From assembly GCF_009765275.1 (NCBI RefSeq), contig NZ_VOPH01000013.1, positions 39,382 through 103,381 of the forward strand: a stretch of DNA of 64,000 nt. The letters are read 5' to 3'. Position 1 is the first letter of the stretch; each line of letters starts with the position of its first letter. The translations under genes were made by a program, and so were the position numbers. Positions 1 to 8,776 of the stretch are shown in pieces. The notes below the pieces were generated by a model, which searched no databases, was not told the DNA's origin, and saw nothing but the letters and a program-made list of their open reading frames with translations. The DNA is from Chachezhania sediminis (GTDB taxonomy: Bacteria; Pseudomonadota; Alphaproteobacteria; Rhodobacterales; Rhodobacteraceae).

Positions 1-2
1 CG

Positions 3-2003
3 GCCACGGGTGAAACCGGCGTGGCCAAGGTGCCGACCACCCGCCCGGACCAGTCGGGCGGATTCCTGGACGGGATCCGGTCGGTGCAGCCGGACATGTC
101 GAAGATCGGCTCTCTGGTCCACGGAACGACCGCCGGCACGAACGCCCTGCTGGAGCGCAAGGGCGCCAGGATCGGCGTGATCACGACAGAAGGCTTTCGC
201 GACGTGCTGGAAATGCGCCGCCGCGATCGGCCGCGGACCTGGGGGCTGAAAGGCGACTTCACCCCCGTCGTGCCGCGCGACCTGCGCCTGGAAGTGGCCG
301 AACGGGTGCTGGCTGACGGCACTGTGGAACAGCCGGTCGACATCGAAGCGGTGAAGGCCGCCGCCGGAACGCTTTTGGCGCAGGGCTGCCAGGCTGTCGT
401 CGTTCTTTTCGTCAACGCCTATGCCAACACCGCGAACGAGGATGCGGCCGTCGCCGCCCTGCGCGAGGTCTGGCCGAACCCGCATGTCGCGTCGTCGTCC
501 GAGATCCTGCCGGAAATCCGCGAATTCGAACGTTTCTCGACCACCGCCCTGAACGGCTATCTGCAGCCCGAGGTGGCGGGCTATCTGGCCCGCCTGGAAA
601 ACGCGCTGACCGGCGGCGGCTTCGGCGGCGAATTCATGATCGTGCAGTCGAACGGCGGGGTGATGTCGGTCGACACCGCCTGCCGGCGCCCGGTGCGCAC
701 GGCACTGTCGGGGCCTTCGGCCGGCGTGATCGCGGCCGGCTACATCGCCCAGACTGCAGGCTATGACAACCTGATCACCGGCGACATGGGCGGCACAAGC
801 TTCGACGTGTCGATGATCGTCGACGGGGAATCCGTCGTCTCGCCCCAGACCTCCATCGACTTCGGCATGGTCGTGCGCACGCCGATGATCGAGATCGCGA
901 CCATAGGTGCCGGGGGCGGTTCCATCGCATCGGTCGATGGCGGCGGACTTCTGACCATCGGGCCGGAAAGCGCGGGGTCCAACCCCGGGCCGGTGGCTTA
1001 TGGGCGGGGCAACACGCGCCCCACGGTGACGGATGCGAATATCGTCCTGGGCCGGATCGACGCGACCCGGCCGCTGGGCAAGGGTCTGGGCACGCTGGAC
1101 CTGGAGGCTGCGAAGGCCGCCATCGACGAACATGTGGCCAAGCCCCTGGGCCTGGATGTCATGGAAGCGGCCGAGGCCATCGTCCGTGTCGCCAACTCCC
1201 GCATGGCCGGTGCCATCCGGCTGATCAGCATCGAACGTGGCCATGACCCGGCGAAATTCGCCTATATGCCCTTCGGCGGGGGCGGTGCGCTGCATACGGG
1301 CGCCATGATCGACGAGGTCGGCATCGGGCGCGCCCTGATCCCGCGGTTCCCGGGCGTGACGTCGGCCATGGGCTGTGTGATCGCGGACATGCGGCAGGAT
1401 TTCGTGCAGACCGTGAACACCACGGTCGATGCGCTGGACCCGGACGCGCTGACCGCGCACATGCAGGCGCATCACGACAACGGACAGGCCGTGCTGGACA
1501 GCGCGGGCACCGAATTCGCCGCACGCGATGTGCGCTTTTCGCTGGACATGGCCTATTTGGGCCAGACCCACACGGTGGCAGTTTCGATCCCGGTCGACGT
1601 CGCTGGCGGCAAGGTCCGAACCCCGACCCTCGCCACGATCCGCACGGCGTTCGAGAACGCCTATCGCGACCTTTACGGCCGGCTGCTGAAGTCGGGGATC
1701 CGGGTGCTGAACCTGCGGTCCACCGTGATCGGCAAGCGGCACAAGTTCGACCTGGCCCGGCTTGCGCCGGCGGCGGATGCCACGGTCGAGGCTGCGGATC
1801 GCGGCACGCGGCCGGTCTTCGTGAAGGGTCAATGGGAAACGGCGCGGGTCATGGCGCGGCTGGACCTGCCGGTCGGCGCCGTGGTCGAGGGCCCGGCGAT
1901 CCTGGAACAGCCCGACGCCACGATCTTCGTCGAACCCTGGCTGACCGCCAAGGTGGACAGCTTCGGAAACGTGCTGATCGAAAGAAAGGAAGGCCAGACA
2001 TGA
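3..2003 (+). CDS. hyuA: Hydantoinase/oxoprolinase A-family subunit, 5' partial
   Basis: The HyuA-type subunit of ATP-dependent hydantoinases and 5-oxoprolinases opens cyclic amides in the cytoplasm with a HyuB partner. The reading frame is open from base 3. The first visible residues (ATGETGVAKV) correspond to the region just after the missing N-terminal DVGGTFTD-type motif, so the start lies outside the window. Visible family features are GSLVHGTTAGTNALLERKGA early, the phosphate-binding-like TGDMGGTSFDVSMI in the middle, and the GGGSIASVDGGG and GPESAGSNPGPVAYGRG stretches. No hyuB follows. Instead the stop overlaps the next start (ATGA) of an isochorismatase-like gene, so hyuB, if present, is upstream. 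The real substrate is unknown; acetophenone carboxylase and acetone carboxylase subunits share this fold. Confidence 0.85.
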   Translation, partial: ATGETGVAKVPTTRPDQSGGFLDGIRSVQPDMSKIGSLVHGTTAGTNALLERKGARIGVITTEGFRDVLEMRRRDRPRTWGLKGDFTPVVPRDLRLEVAERVLADGTVEQPVDIEAVKAAAGTLLAQGCQAVVVLFVNAYANTANEDAAVAALREVWPNPHVASSSEILPEIREFERFSTTALNGYLQPEVAGYLARLENALTGGGFGGEFMIVQSNGGVMSVDTACRRPVRTALSGPSAGVIAAGYIAQTAGYDNLITGDMGGTSFDVSMIVDGESVVSPQTSIDFGMVVRTPMIEIATIGAGGGSIASVDGGGLLTIGPESAGSNPGPVAYGRGNTRPTVTDANIVLGRIDATRPLGKGLGTLDLEAAKAAIDEHVAKPLGLDVMEAAEAIVRVANSRMAGAIRLISIERGHDPAKFAYMPFGGGGALHTGAMIDEVGIGRALIPRFPGVTSAMGCVIADMRQDFVQTVNTTVDALDPDALTAHMQAHHDNGQAVLDSAGTEFAARDVRFSLDMAYLGQTHTVAVSIPVDVAGGKVRTPTLATIRTAFENAYRDLYGRLLKSGIRVLNLRSTVIGKRHKFDLARLAPAADATVEAADRGTRPVFVKGQWETARVMARLDLPVGAVVEGPAILEQPDATIFVEPWLTAKVDSFGNVLIERKEGQT

Positions 2004-2617
2004 GCGGCGGCCCCATCGATCCGGCCAGGACGGCCCTTGTCACGATCGACCTGACCAACGACTTCCTGCACCCCGACGGGGCCTATGGCCGCGCCGGACA
2101 GGGGACGCCCGAACTGGCGGCCCTGCCGGGCCGGGTGGCGCCGGTCATGTCGGCGCTGCGGAACAAGGGCGGGATCTTCATGTCCGTCCAGTTCACCATC
2201 GCCCACGTCCGGGGGCGGCCGTTCCTGATCGCGCCGCACCTGCTGGAGTTGCGGCCCTTCCTGAAGGAAGGCGATTTTGCCCCGGGGTCCTGGGGCAACA
2301 AGGCGGTCGATCTGCTGTCGCCCCCGGATGTCGAGGTGGAAAAGGTCGCCTATTCCGGCTTCTACCAGACCCGGATGGACCACGTGCTGCAGGGGCTGGA
2401 CATCGACACGCTGGTGGTGGCGGGCATCGTCACCAATGGCGGCGTGGCGTCGACCGTCCGGGACGCGCATATGCGCGGCTACCGGACCATCCTGCTGACC
2501 GACGGCTGCGGCGCCTTCAAGCAGGAGGTTCACGACGCCACCCTGATTTCGCTGGGATCGGTGGTGGAACAGGAAACCTGTGCAGACTTCCTTGCCCGAC
2601 CGGAGGTATCGTCATGA
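2000..2617 (+). CDS. Isochorismatase-like hydrolase lacking the catalytic cysteine
   Basis: A cytoplasmic protein of 205 residues with the isochorismatase-like alpha/beta fold. The start ATG overlaps the upstream stop, and an in-frame extension further upstream only covers hyuA coding sequence. The first acidic catalytic position (VTIDLTNDF) and the lysine (EKVAYSGF) are present. Where amidase members (nicotinamidase, N-carbamoylsarcosine amidase) have Cys in TNxCVxxT, this protein reads GIVTNGGVAST, with Gly at that position. True isochorismatases such as EntB also have Gly there. A thiol-based amidase reaction is therefore unlikely, and a vinyl-ether or other hydrolysis is possible. It is coupled to hyuA before it and to the lyase gene after it by 4-bp overlaps, which suggests one pathway. 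The substrate is not identified. Confidence 0.8.
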   Translation: MSGGPIDPARTALVTIDLTNDFLHPDGAYGRAGQGTPELAALPGRVAPVMSALRNKGGIFMSVQFTIAHVRGRPFLIAPHLLELRPFLKEGDFAPGSWGNKAVDLLSPPDVEVEKVAYSGFYQTRMDHVLQGLDIDTLVVAGIVTNGGVASTVRDAHMRGYRTILLTDGCGAFKQEVHDATLISLGSVVEQETCADFLARPEVSS

Positions 2618-3483
2618 GCACCGCTTCCCTGCGAGACCTTCTGGCCGCGCCCGAAATCCTGCTGGCTCCCGGCGTCTATGATGCGCTGACGGCTTCCATC
2701 GCCGAAAAGGCGGGGTTCAGGGCCGTGTACCTGTCGGGTGCCGCGGTGGCCTATACCCGCCTGGGCATGCCCGATATCGGCCTCAGCACGATGACGGAAA
2801 TGGCCGAGACGATGGCCCTGATCCGCGACCGGATCGACCTGCCGGTGGTGATCGACGCCGATACCGGGTTCGGTAATGCGCTGAACGCCCAGCGGACCAT
2901 GCGCATCTATGAACGGGCCGGGGCCTCGGCCCTTCAGGTCGAGGATCAGACCTTCCCGAAACGATGCGGCCACCTGTCGGACAAGTCGCTGATTTCCACC
3001 GCGGAAATGTGCGGCAAGATCAAGGCGATGGCGGATGCCCGCGCGTCGGAGGAAACGCTGATCATCGGGCGGACCGATGCCATTGCGGTCGAAGGCTTCG
3101 ATGCGGCGCTGGAACGCGGTCAGGCCTATATCGAGGCCGGTGCGGATGCGCTCTTCATCGAGGCACCGCGCAGCTTGGACGAGTTGCGCAAGGTGGGCGA
3201 GGTGCTGGGCAGCCAGGTGCCGCTGATGGCCAACATGGTCGAAGGCGGGGCGACGCCCATCACAAAGCCGCAGGAACTGCAGGAGCTTGGCTTTTCGTTG
3301 GTGATCTTTCCCGGCGGTATCGTGCGGGCGCTGGCCCGAACGGCCGAAGATTACTATGCCAGCCTGATGAACACCGGCTCGAACGCGGCCTTCCGCGACC
3401 ATATGTTCGACTTCAACGGTCTGAACGACCGGCTGGGCACGGCGGACATGATCGCGTCGGGGGAACGTTACGGCGGCAAATAG
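2614..3483 (+). CDS. Isocitrate lyase/PEP mutase family protein
   Basis: A 289-residue TIM-barrel lyase of the isocitrate lyase/phosphoenolpyruvate mutase superfamily, which cleaves or forms C-C or C-P bonds next to a 2-oxo acid using Mg2+. Visible motifs are YLSGAAVA near the start, the metal-binding DADTGFGNA near residue 87, EDQ, and the lyase signature KRCGH with its catalytic Cys near residue 118. That signature favours a true lyase (methylisocitrate or dimethylmalate lyase type) or an oxaloacetate decarboxylase over PEP mutase. The start overlaps the upstream stop (ATGA), making it the third gene of a coupled operon with the HyuA-type subunit and the isochorismatase-like protein. It may release a small 2-oxo acid as the last step of that pathway, but the substrate is unproven. 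Confidence 0.85.
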   Translation: MSTASLRDLLAAPEILLAPGVYDALTASIAEKAGFRAVYLSGAAVAYTRLGMPDIGLSTMTEMAETMALIRDRIDLPVVIDADTGFGNALNAQRTMRIYERAGASALQVEDQTFPKRCGHLSDKSLISTAEMCGKIKAMADARASEETLIIGRTDAIAVEGFDAALERGQAYIEAGADALFIEAPRSLDELRKVGEVLGSQVPLMANMVEGGATPITKPQELQELGFSLVIFPGGIVRALARTAEDYYASLMNTGSNAAFRDHMFDFNGLNDRLGTADMIASGERYGGK

Positions 3484-3936
3484 GCCGGCTTTGCGCCCGG
3501 GGCCGTCCAGTCCCGGCGCGGGGCCATTCGGGGTCCTATCCGGCCCCATGTGTCGCGCGCCCAGGTCCGGCGGACAGCCCCGGGTGTTTCGCTGAGTGCC
3601 ACGATCCTGCCGACGGCAAGGGTCGGTCTGGAAACAACAGCCTCTGCCAACCGGGTGATCCTGTCGTCCTATTCCGTGGTGTTGCTAAGCATCGGCAGAA
3701 CGGGCGGACACGGGACCGCAATGGGGGCACCTATCAGCGCACGTTCGCTGAAGAACGGGACCGAAGCCTTCACCTTCCGCGCCGCCACCGCATTGCCGGG
3801 CACGCGGGTCGACCTGTTGGCCGGTATCCAGTTCATGAAGAACGGCAGGTTCGAGGTGCGCGGCGAACACAACGTCCAGTTGGGTAAGGATTTCGAAAGC
3901 CAGGCCGCGACGCTGCGCCTGTCCTGGCAGTTCTGA
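3484..3936 (+). pseudogene. Possible autotransporter beta-barrel C-terminal remnant
   Basis: The frame is open from the lyase stop to 3936. No good ribosome-binding site or start was found; the first ATG codons give only a partial product. The last 65 or so codons read like the end of an outer-membrane beta-barrel: alternating polar/hydrophobic strands (RVDLLAGIQFMKNGRFEVRG) and a terminal LRLSWQF with C-terminal Phe, the usual outer-membrane assembly signal. The upstream half looks like random GC-rich translation. I infer the tail of a decayed autotransporter or porin-like gene. It could also be a fortuitous open frame. Confidence 0.35.
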
Positions 3937-3955
3937 CCGCCCGCCCTATGAAATG

Positions 3956-3978
3956 ACCGGCCCCTTGACGGGGCCGGT
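3956..3978. terminator. Hairpin between convergent units
   Basis: Perfect 9-bp inverted repeat ACCGGCCCC / GGGGCCGGT around a 5-base loop. It lies 20 bases after the barrel remnant and 19 bases beyond the stop of the oppositely oriented COG0523 gene. No T-run follows on either side, so it may be a weak intrinsic terminator or simply an mRNA 3'-end stabiliser for both directions. Confidence 0.6.
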
Positions 3979-3996
3979 ATCGAAAACGTCCGCGGC

Positions 3997-5208
3997 TCAG
4001 GCGGCCTCGGCCCGGTTGGCCCAGCGGGGGAAGGGATCCGGCAGGTCGGGCAGTGCATCCGGCCCCGGCGCCAGTTCCGCGTCCAGCAGCGCCGCGTCCA
4101 GCCTTGCTTTCAACGCGGGCCAGTCGATGCCGGCACCGATGAAGACGATTTCCTGCCGGCGGTCGCCCCATGGCTCCTGCCAGTGCTGCGCCATGTAGGT
4201 GCGGGCACTTTCATGGGTTGGCCGGCGGTCCTCAGGCACGGCTGCCCACCAGGTGCCCAGCGGCGTCACCGACGACAGTGCGCCCGCCAGCGAGTATTCC
4301 GCCACCCAGTCGGGCCGCGTCGCGATCCAGAAATGCCCCTTGGCCCGGATCACGCCCGGCAGGGGGCCGTTCAGCAGCTCCAGGATCCGTTCGGGCACGA
4401 AGGGCCGGCGGGCGCGGTAGACGTGGCTGGTGACGCCGTATTCCTCGGATTCGGGTACGTGATCGGCGAAGCCGTACAGCTCCTTCACCCACATCGGGTG
4501 TTCGTGCGCCCGGTCGAAATCGAAAAGGCCGGTATCCAGGATCGAGTCGGCGGGCACGTCGGAGCGGTTGGTCTCGATGATCTTCGCGTCGGCGTTCAGG
4601 CTGCGGATGATCTTGCGCGCCGCGTCCACCGCCTGCGGCCCGGCATCGTCGACCTTGTTCAGGATCACCACGTCGGCGAATTCGATCTGGTCGGTCAGCA
4701 GGTGGACCAGCGTGCGCTCGTCGGCCTCGCCCAGGGTCTCGCCCCGGTCGCTCAGGAAATCGTGGCTGGAAAAGTCGGCCAGCAGGTTCACCGCGTCGAC
4801 GACTGTGACCATCGTGTCCAGCCGCGCGATGTCGGACAGGCTGTCGCCGGCTTCGTCCCGGAACTCGAAGGTCGCGGCGACGGGCAGCGGTTCGGAGATA
4901 CCGGTGGATTCGATCAGCAGGTAATCGAACCGCCCTTCCTCGGCCAGGCGGCGCACCTCGGCCAGAAGGTCGTCGCGCAGGGTGCAGCAGATGCAGCCGT
5001 TCGACATCTCGACCAGCGTCTCGTCCGTGCGGGACAGTTCGGTGTCGGCGCGGACCAGGTCGGCGTCGATGTTCACCTCGGACATGTCGTTGACGATGAC
5101 GGCGACGCGGCGGCCGTCGCGGTTGTTCAGCACGCGGTTCAGCAGCGTGGTCTTGCCCGCGCCCAGGAAGCCGGACAGCACGGTGACGGGAAGGCGGGTA
5201 TCGGTCAT
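3997..5208 (-). CDS. zigA: COG0523 zinc metallochaperone GTPase, ZigA-like
   Basis: A 403-residue cytoplasmic G3E-family GTPase thought to deliver zinc to client enzymes under zinc limitation. Visible features are Walker [10 protein letters not shown] at residues 13-21, the metal-binding NGCICC motif near residue 70, ESTGISEP (switch region) and NKVDD (guanine specificity). The C-terminal half has several His/Trp-rich segments typical of ZigA/YciC proteins. The start ATG overlaps the stop of the upstream paralogue by 4 bp, so both are translated from one message. The Zur-like box ahead of the pair supports a zinc rather than a cobalt or nitrile-hydratase role. Confidence 0.85.
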   Translation of the reverse strand: MTDTRLPVTVLSGFLGAGKTTLLNRVLNNRDGRRVAVIVNDMSEVNIDADLVRADTELSRTDETLVEMSNGCICCTLRDDLLAEVRRLAEEGRFDYLLIESTGISEPLPVAATFEFRDEAGDSLSDIARLDTMVTVVDAVNLLADFSSHDFLSDRGETLGEADERTLVHLLTDQIEFADVVILNKVDDAGPQAVDAARKIIRSLNADAKIIETNRSDVPADSILDTGLFDFDRAHEHPMWVKELYGFADHVPESEEYGVTSHVYRARRPFVPERILELLNGPLPGVIRAKGHFWIATRPDWVAEYSLAGALSSVTPLGTWWAAVPEDRRPTHESARTYMAQHWQEPWGDRRQEIVFIGAGIDWPALKARLDAALLDAELAPGPDALPDLPDPFPRWANRAEAA

Positions 5209-6308
5209 TCGTATGTAACCTCTGTTACGTGGCGGTTGGGTTGGCCCCGGGCCATGCGCCCGCGCAGCATGTCGAGGCTGCGCTGAAGCTCGGGCCGGGA
5301 CATGTCGCGGGCGATGACGACGATGCGGGACTGCCGGCTGTCGCCGGTCCAGTCGCGCAGTTGCACGGGTGCGTCGAAGACCTGCTGCACCCCGTGAAAG
5401 ACAAAGGGCGTGTCGATGCCTTCAAGGAAGACGATGCCCTTGACCCGCAGGATATCGGGACCGCGCAGGCCGATCAGCGTGTCCAGCCACAGGTCGAAGA
5501 CGACCTCCGGGATCGGGTCGTCCAGGACGATCGAGGCGGATCCGATCCGCGTATCGTGCACCGGCAGGGGCGCAGGTACCGGCCGACCCAAGCCGGAGAG
5601 ATTGGCAAGCGGATCGGGCAGGGCGTCGGGCATCGTGGCCCATGCCAGCACCTGCGGCGCCTGCACCCCATGGCGTGCGCCGCTGATGCCCCACAATCGG
5701 GCCCCGGTGCCTTCGCCCCGGACGGCGTGCAGGATCTGCGCCGCGGGATTTATCGACGTCAGCCGGTCCCCGAAGGCGCGGACCTTGCCGGGGGCGGTCA
5801 GGTCGGTCTTGGACAGGACGATCATGTCGGCCATGGCGACCTGGCTGACCGCTTCGAACTGGGCGTCCAGCGTGGCGGGGCCGTTGGCGGCATCGACCAC
5901 GGTGACGACGCCGTCCAGCTTCGTGTGAAAGCCCAGGTAGGGATCGACCACCAGTGTCTGCAGGATCGGGCCGGGATCGGCCATGCCCGTCGTTTCGATG
6001 ACCACGCGGTCGAAGTGCAATGCCCCGTCCGCGCGCCGGTGCAAAAGCCCGGCCATGGTCCGTGACAGGTCCCCCCGGATCGAACAGCACAGGCAGCCGG
6101 ACTGCATCAGCACGATTTCGTCGCTGGAGGTTTCGATCAGGTCGTGGTCCAGCCCGGCCTCGCCGAATTCGTTGACGATCACGGCGATCCGCCCGGCCGA
6201 GGCATCGCCCAGCATGGCGTTCAGAAGAGTCGTCTTGCCCGCACCCAGAAAGCCCGTCAGCAGGGTCACGGGAACGGGGTCTGCCTGGCCAGCGGTCATG
6301 GGGATCAC
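5205..6308 (-). CDS. COG0523 GTPase (CobW/YjiA-like), second copy
   Basis: A 367-residue G3E GTPase, first gene of a two-gene unit. It has Walker [24 protein letters not shown], the metal-binding [16 protein letters not shown] and SKTDLT motifs, and a short CobW C-terminal domain. It is shorter and clearly different in sequence from the ZigA-like neighbour, so this is not a recent duplication. Starting at 6308 gives MIPMTAGQ; the internal ATG at 6299 is also possible. A near-perfect Zur-type palindrome lies 10 bases ahead of the start. The likely job is metal insertion or allocation during zinc starvation; the client protein is unknown. Confidence 0.82.
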   Translation of the reverse strand: MIPMTAGQADPVPVTLLTGFLGAGKTTLLNAMLGDASAGRIAVIVNEFGEAGLDHDLIETSSDEIVLMQSGCLCCSIRGDLSRTMAGLLHRRADGALHFDRVVIETTGMADPGPILQTLVVDPYLGFHTKLDGVVTVVDAANGPATLDAQFEAVSQVAMADMIVLSKTDLTAPGKVRAFGDRLTSINPAAQILHAVRGEGTGARLWGISGARHGVQAPQVLAWATMPDALPDPLANLSGLGRPVPAPLPVHDTRIGSASIVLDDPIPEVVFDLWLDTLIGLRGPDILRVKGIVFLEGIDTPFVFHGVQQVFDAPVQLRDWTGDSRQSRIVVIARDMSRPELQRSLDMLRGRMARGQPNRHVTEVTYE

Positions 6309-6318
6309 TCGAATGCAA

Positions 6319-6333
6319 TGTTATACTATAACA
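6319..6333 (-). promoter_or_regulatory. Zur-box-like operator
   Basis: The perfect palindrome TGTTATA-C-TATAACA sits 10 bases upstream of the COG0523 start, in a short AT-rich stretch inside very GC-rich DNA. It matches the core of the proteobacterial Zur consensus (TGTTATANNATAACA type) closely, apart from an odd-length centre. With two metallochaperone GTPases directly downstream it is a strong candidate zinc-uptake-regulator site. Binding itself is inferred. Confidence 0.7.
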
Positions 6334-6392
6334 CTCATTTCCCGCAGACAGCAGCCAGAGTCAAGCGGGTCTCGGATGGACCGGGAAGAGCC

Positions 6393-7394
6393 CTAGGCGG
6401 CCCCGCTCTCGGTGCCTGCGTTCCGGGCGGCGATGCGGCGTTCCACCAGGTCCAGCACCCGGGCGGTTTGGGGTGGCGGCGTCTCTCCCGCGCGGCGGAC
6501 GAGTGAGAAGGGTGTGACCGCAATGTCCCCCGGCACGTCCAGCAGGCGGATATTGCCGCCCAGCCCGCTGCGCGCGGCATAGAATTCGCCCACCGATCTT
6601 GCGACCGGGGCCACCGCGTTGGTGTCACTGATGATGGCCATCGTCAGCAGCAGGGACGAGGTGCCCAGGATCCGTTTCGGCAGAGGATAACCGTTTTCCA
6701 GCAGGTAGGTTTCCACGGTTCGCCGCTGCAGCCCGCCCGGCGGCTGCATCACCCAGTCATAGATCAGGCAATCGTCCAGCGTGACGCTGTCGCGCCGCGC
6801 CAGCGGATGTTCCAGCCGGACCACCAGGCCGACGGGTTCCGGCCCGATCCGCTGCATCTGGAAGGCGCGGGCGTCGACCTCGTCCGGCAGGCGGCCGACA
6901 TAGAAATCCAGCGCCTCGGACATCAGCCCCTCGGCCAGCTTGTCGGATGTGTCGACCTGTACCGTGATCTCGATTTCCGGATAGGTCACCCGCAGGTCGC
7001 GGATCACCGGCAGCACGATTTCCAGCGCCGGGCCCGTCACCGCGCCGATGCGGACCAGCCCGCGGATGCCGCGCGTCATTTCCGCCAGGGCGTGGCTGGT
7101 GTCGTCCAGGTGGCGCAGGATCGACCGCGCCCGCGCCGCCAGCAACGCCCCGGGTTCGGTCAGCAGGATCCCCTTGGCGTGCCGGTTGTAAAGCGGGCTG
7201 CCCACCATGCGCTCCAGCTCCGACAGAAGGCGCGAGGCCGCGGGCTGGGTGATCGCCAGCTGCGCGGCGGCGGCCGATACCTGACCGGTTTCCGCCAGCG
7301 CCACCAGCAACCGTAACTGCGAGAATCGCAGGCCCTGCCGCACCAGAAGGTCGCGGGTGGGATGGGAACTACCTGAAGTTGTCGGTTCTTGCAT
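6393..7394 (-). CDS. gbpR: GbpR-like LysR-family sugar regulator
   Basis: A 333-residue LysR-type regulator. The N-terminal winged helix covers about residues 22-80 (LRLLVALAETGQVSAAAAQL, TQPAASRLLSELE), followed by a periplasmic-binding-like effector domain. It is divergent from chvE, the arrangement known for the galactose-binding-protein regulator gbpR and chvE in Agrobacterium and Azospirillum. It likely controls the sugar operon in response to galactose, arabinose or a pathway intermediate. A 26-bp inverted repeat lies just ahead of its start. The assignment as GbpR rests on family resemblance plus context. Confidence 0.85.
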   Translation of the reverse strand: MQEPTTSGSSHPTRDLLVRQGLRFSQLRLLVALAETGQVSAAAAQLAITQPAASRLLSELERMVGSPLYNRHAKGILLTEPGALLAARARSILRHLDDTSHALAEMTRGIRGLVRIGAVTGPALEIVLPVIRDLRVTYPEIEITVQVDTSDKLAEGLMSEALDFYVGRLPDEVDARAFQMQRIGPEPVGLVVRLEHPLARRDSVTLDDCLIYDWVMQPPGGLQRRTVETYLLENGYPLPKRILGTSSLLLTMAIISDTNAVAPVARSVGEFYAARSGLGGNIRLLDVPGDIAVTPFSLVRRAGETPPPQTARVLDLVERRIAARNAGTESGAA

Positions 7395-7415
7395 TCGGAA
7401 CAGCCTGAGATGCCA

Positions 7416-7441
7416 TCAATATATCTTATACGGTATATTGA
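7416..7441. promoter_or_regulatory. Candidate GbpR operator (inverted repeat)
   Basis: Perfect 8-bp arms TCAATATA and TATATTGA separated by 10 bases, the only clearly AT-rich dyad between gbpR (start at 7394) and chvE (start at 7606). The inner T and A positions fit the T-N11-A layout of LysR-family sites. Its placement 22 bases from the gbpR start suggests autorepression together with control of the divergent sugar operon. The rest of the 211-bp intergenic region shows no other clear signal. Confidence 0.55.
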
Positions 7442-7605
7442 AAGGCGATATTTTAATTTGATTGCGATGAATGGGCAAGGCATCCCTTTCCCAGCTGCAG
7501 CGCACGGGGAGTGCCGCAAAGGCAGGGCGGCCGCAGCATGGAAGTGGATCGGCACCCGACCGGCTGTCCCGAAAAGGACAGGATCGCGGTGCAAGGGAGG
7601 ACGAC

Positions 7606-8673
7606 ATGAAGACATTCACGCGCATTCTGGCGACGACGGCGCTTGTCGCCCTGACGGCCGGTGCGGCCGCGGCCGGGGACAAGGGCTATGTCGGGATCGC
7701 CATGCCCACCAAAAGCTCGGCCCGGTGGATCGCCGACGGCGAGAACATGGTGCAGCAGTTCCAGGCCGCCGGTTACGATACCGATCTGCAATATGCCGAA
7801 GACGACATCCCGAACCAGCTGGCCCAGATCGAGAACATGATCACCAAGGGCGTCAACGTGCTGGTGATCGCGGCTATCGACGGGACGACGCTGACCTCGG
7901 CCCTGGCCAATGCGCAGGCGGCGGATATCGACGTGGTGGCCTATGACCGGCTGATCCGCGACAGCGGCGATGTCGATTATTATGCGACCTTCGACAATTT
8001 CAAGGTGGGCGTGCAGCAGGCGTCGACGCTGGTCGACGGGCTGAAGGAACGCTTCCCGGACGCCAAGCCCTGGAACGTGGAACTCTTCGGCGGCTCGCCC
8101 GACGACAACAACGCCTATTTCTTCTACAACGGCGCGATGTCGGTCCTGCAGCCGCTGATCGATAGCGGCGATATCGCCGTGCCGTCGGGTCAGATGGGCA
8201 TGGACACGGTCGGCACGCTGCGCTGGGACGGTTCGGTCGCGCAGGCGCGGATGGATAACCTTCTGTCGGCCAACTACACCGGCGATCAGCGGGTTCACGG
8301 GGTCCTGTCGCCCTATGACGGGCTGTCGATCGGCATCATCTCCTCCCTGAACGGCGTGGGCTATGGCTCCGGCGATCTGGCGATGCCGATCATCTCGGGT
8401 CAGGACGCCGAAGTGCCCTCGGTCAAGGCGATCCTTCGGGGCGAGCAGTATTCGACGATCTTCAAGGACACCCGCGAACTGGCGCGGGTGACGGTCGAGA
8501 TGGTGAACGCCATGCTCGACGGGTCTGAACCCCCGATCAACGACACCACGACCTATGACAACGGGGTCAAGGTGGTGCCGTCCTACCTGCTGGAGCCGGT
8601 GCCGGTCACCGGGGCCAACTGGGAACAGGTGCTGATCGACAGCGGCTACTACTCGAAAGACCAGATCCAGTGA
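7606..8673 (+). CDS. chvE: ChvE-like periplasmic sugar-binding protein
   Basis: A 355-residue substrate-binding protein of a CUT2 sugar ABC transporter. A signal peptide ([21 protein letters not shown], cleavage after AAA) leads into the ChvE-type mature start [20 protein letters not shown]. Characteristic stretches are [18 protein letters not shown] and AYDRLIRDS. ChvE proteins bind galactose, arabinose, glucose and related aldoses in the periplasm and in Agrobacterium also serve chemotaxis and VirA signalling. The start was chosen at the ATG preceded by GGGAGG; the longer open frame upstream lacks these features. It is the first gene of the chvE-gguABC run, divergent from gbpR. Confidence 0.93.
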   Translation: MKTFTRILATTALVALTAGAAAAGDKGYVGIAMPTKSSARWIADGENMVQQFQAAGYDTDLQYAEDDIPNQLAQIENMITKGVNVLVIAAIDGTTLTSALANAQAADIDVVAYDRLIRDSGDVDYYATFDNFKVGVQQASTLVDGLKERFPDAKPWNVELFGGSPDDNNAYFFYNGAMSVLQPLIDSGDIAVPSGQMGMDTVGTLRWDGSVAQARMDNLLSANYTGDQRVHGVLSPYDGLSIGIISSLNGVGYGSGDLAMPIISGQDAEVPSVKAILRGEQYSTIFKDTRELARVTVEMVNAMLDGSEPPINDTTTYDNGVKVVPSYLLEPVPVTGANWEQVLIDSGYYSKDQIQ

Positions 8674-8722
8674 TCCTCCCGGACCGGCGGGCGACTTTCC
8701 CTGCCGCCCGTCCGGTTCCCGC

Positions 8723-8748
8723 CCCCGTCCGGTACAGGCCGGACGGGG
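8723..8748 (+). terminator. Intra-operon hairpin after chvE
   Basis: Perfect 10-bp stem CCCCGTCCGG / CCGGACGGGG with a TACAGG loop, between the binding-protein and ATPase genes. No U-tract follows. Such hairpins often stabilise the binding-protein mRNA or attenuate read-through, giving more binding protein than transporter. A second, imperfect CCGGAC/GTCCGG hairpin lies just upstream. Confidence 0.6.
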
Positions 8749-8776
8749 CCCGGTCCCCGATGTCGAAAGGCAAGCC

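Noticed and set aside
5215..5228. GTAAC-N4-GTTAC dyad between the two COG0523 genes
   Set aside because: It lies inside the upstream coding region where the genes overlap by 4 bp; no promoter space and no Zur resemblance.
4183..5286. Plus-strand frame across the ZigA-like gene
   Set aside because: It mirrors the COG0523 gene and has no recognisable motif.
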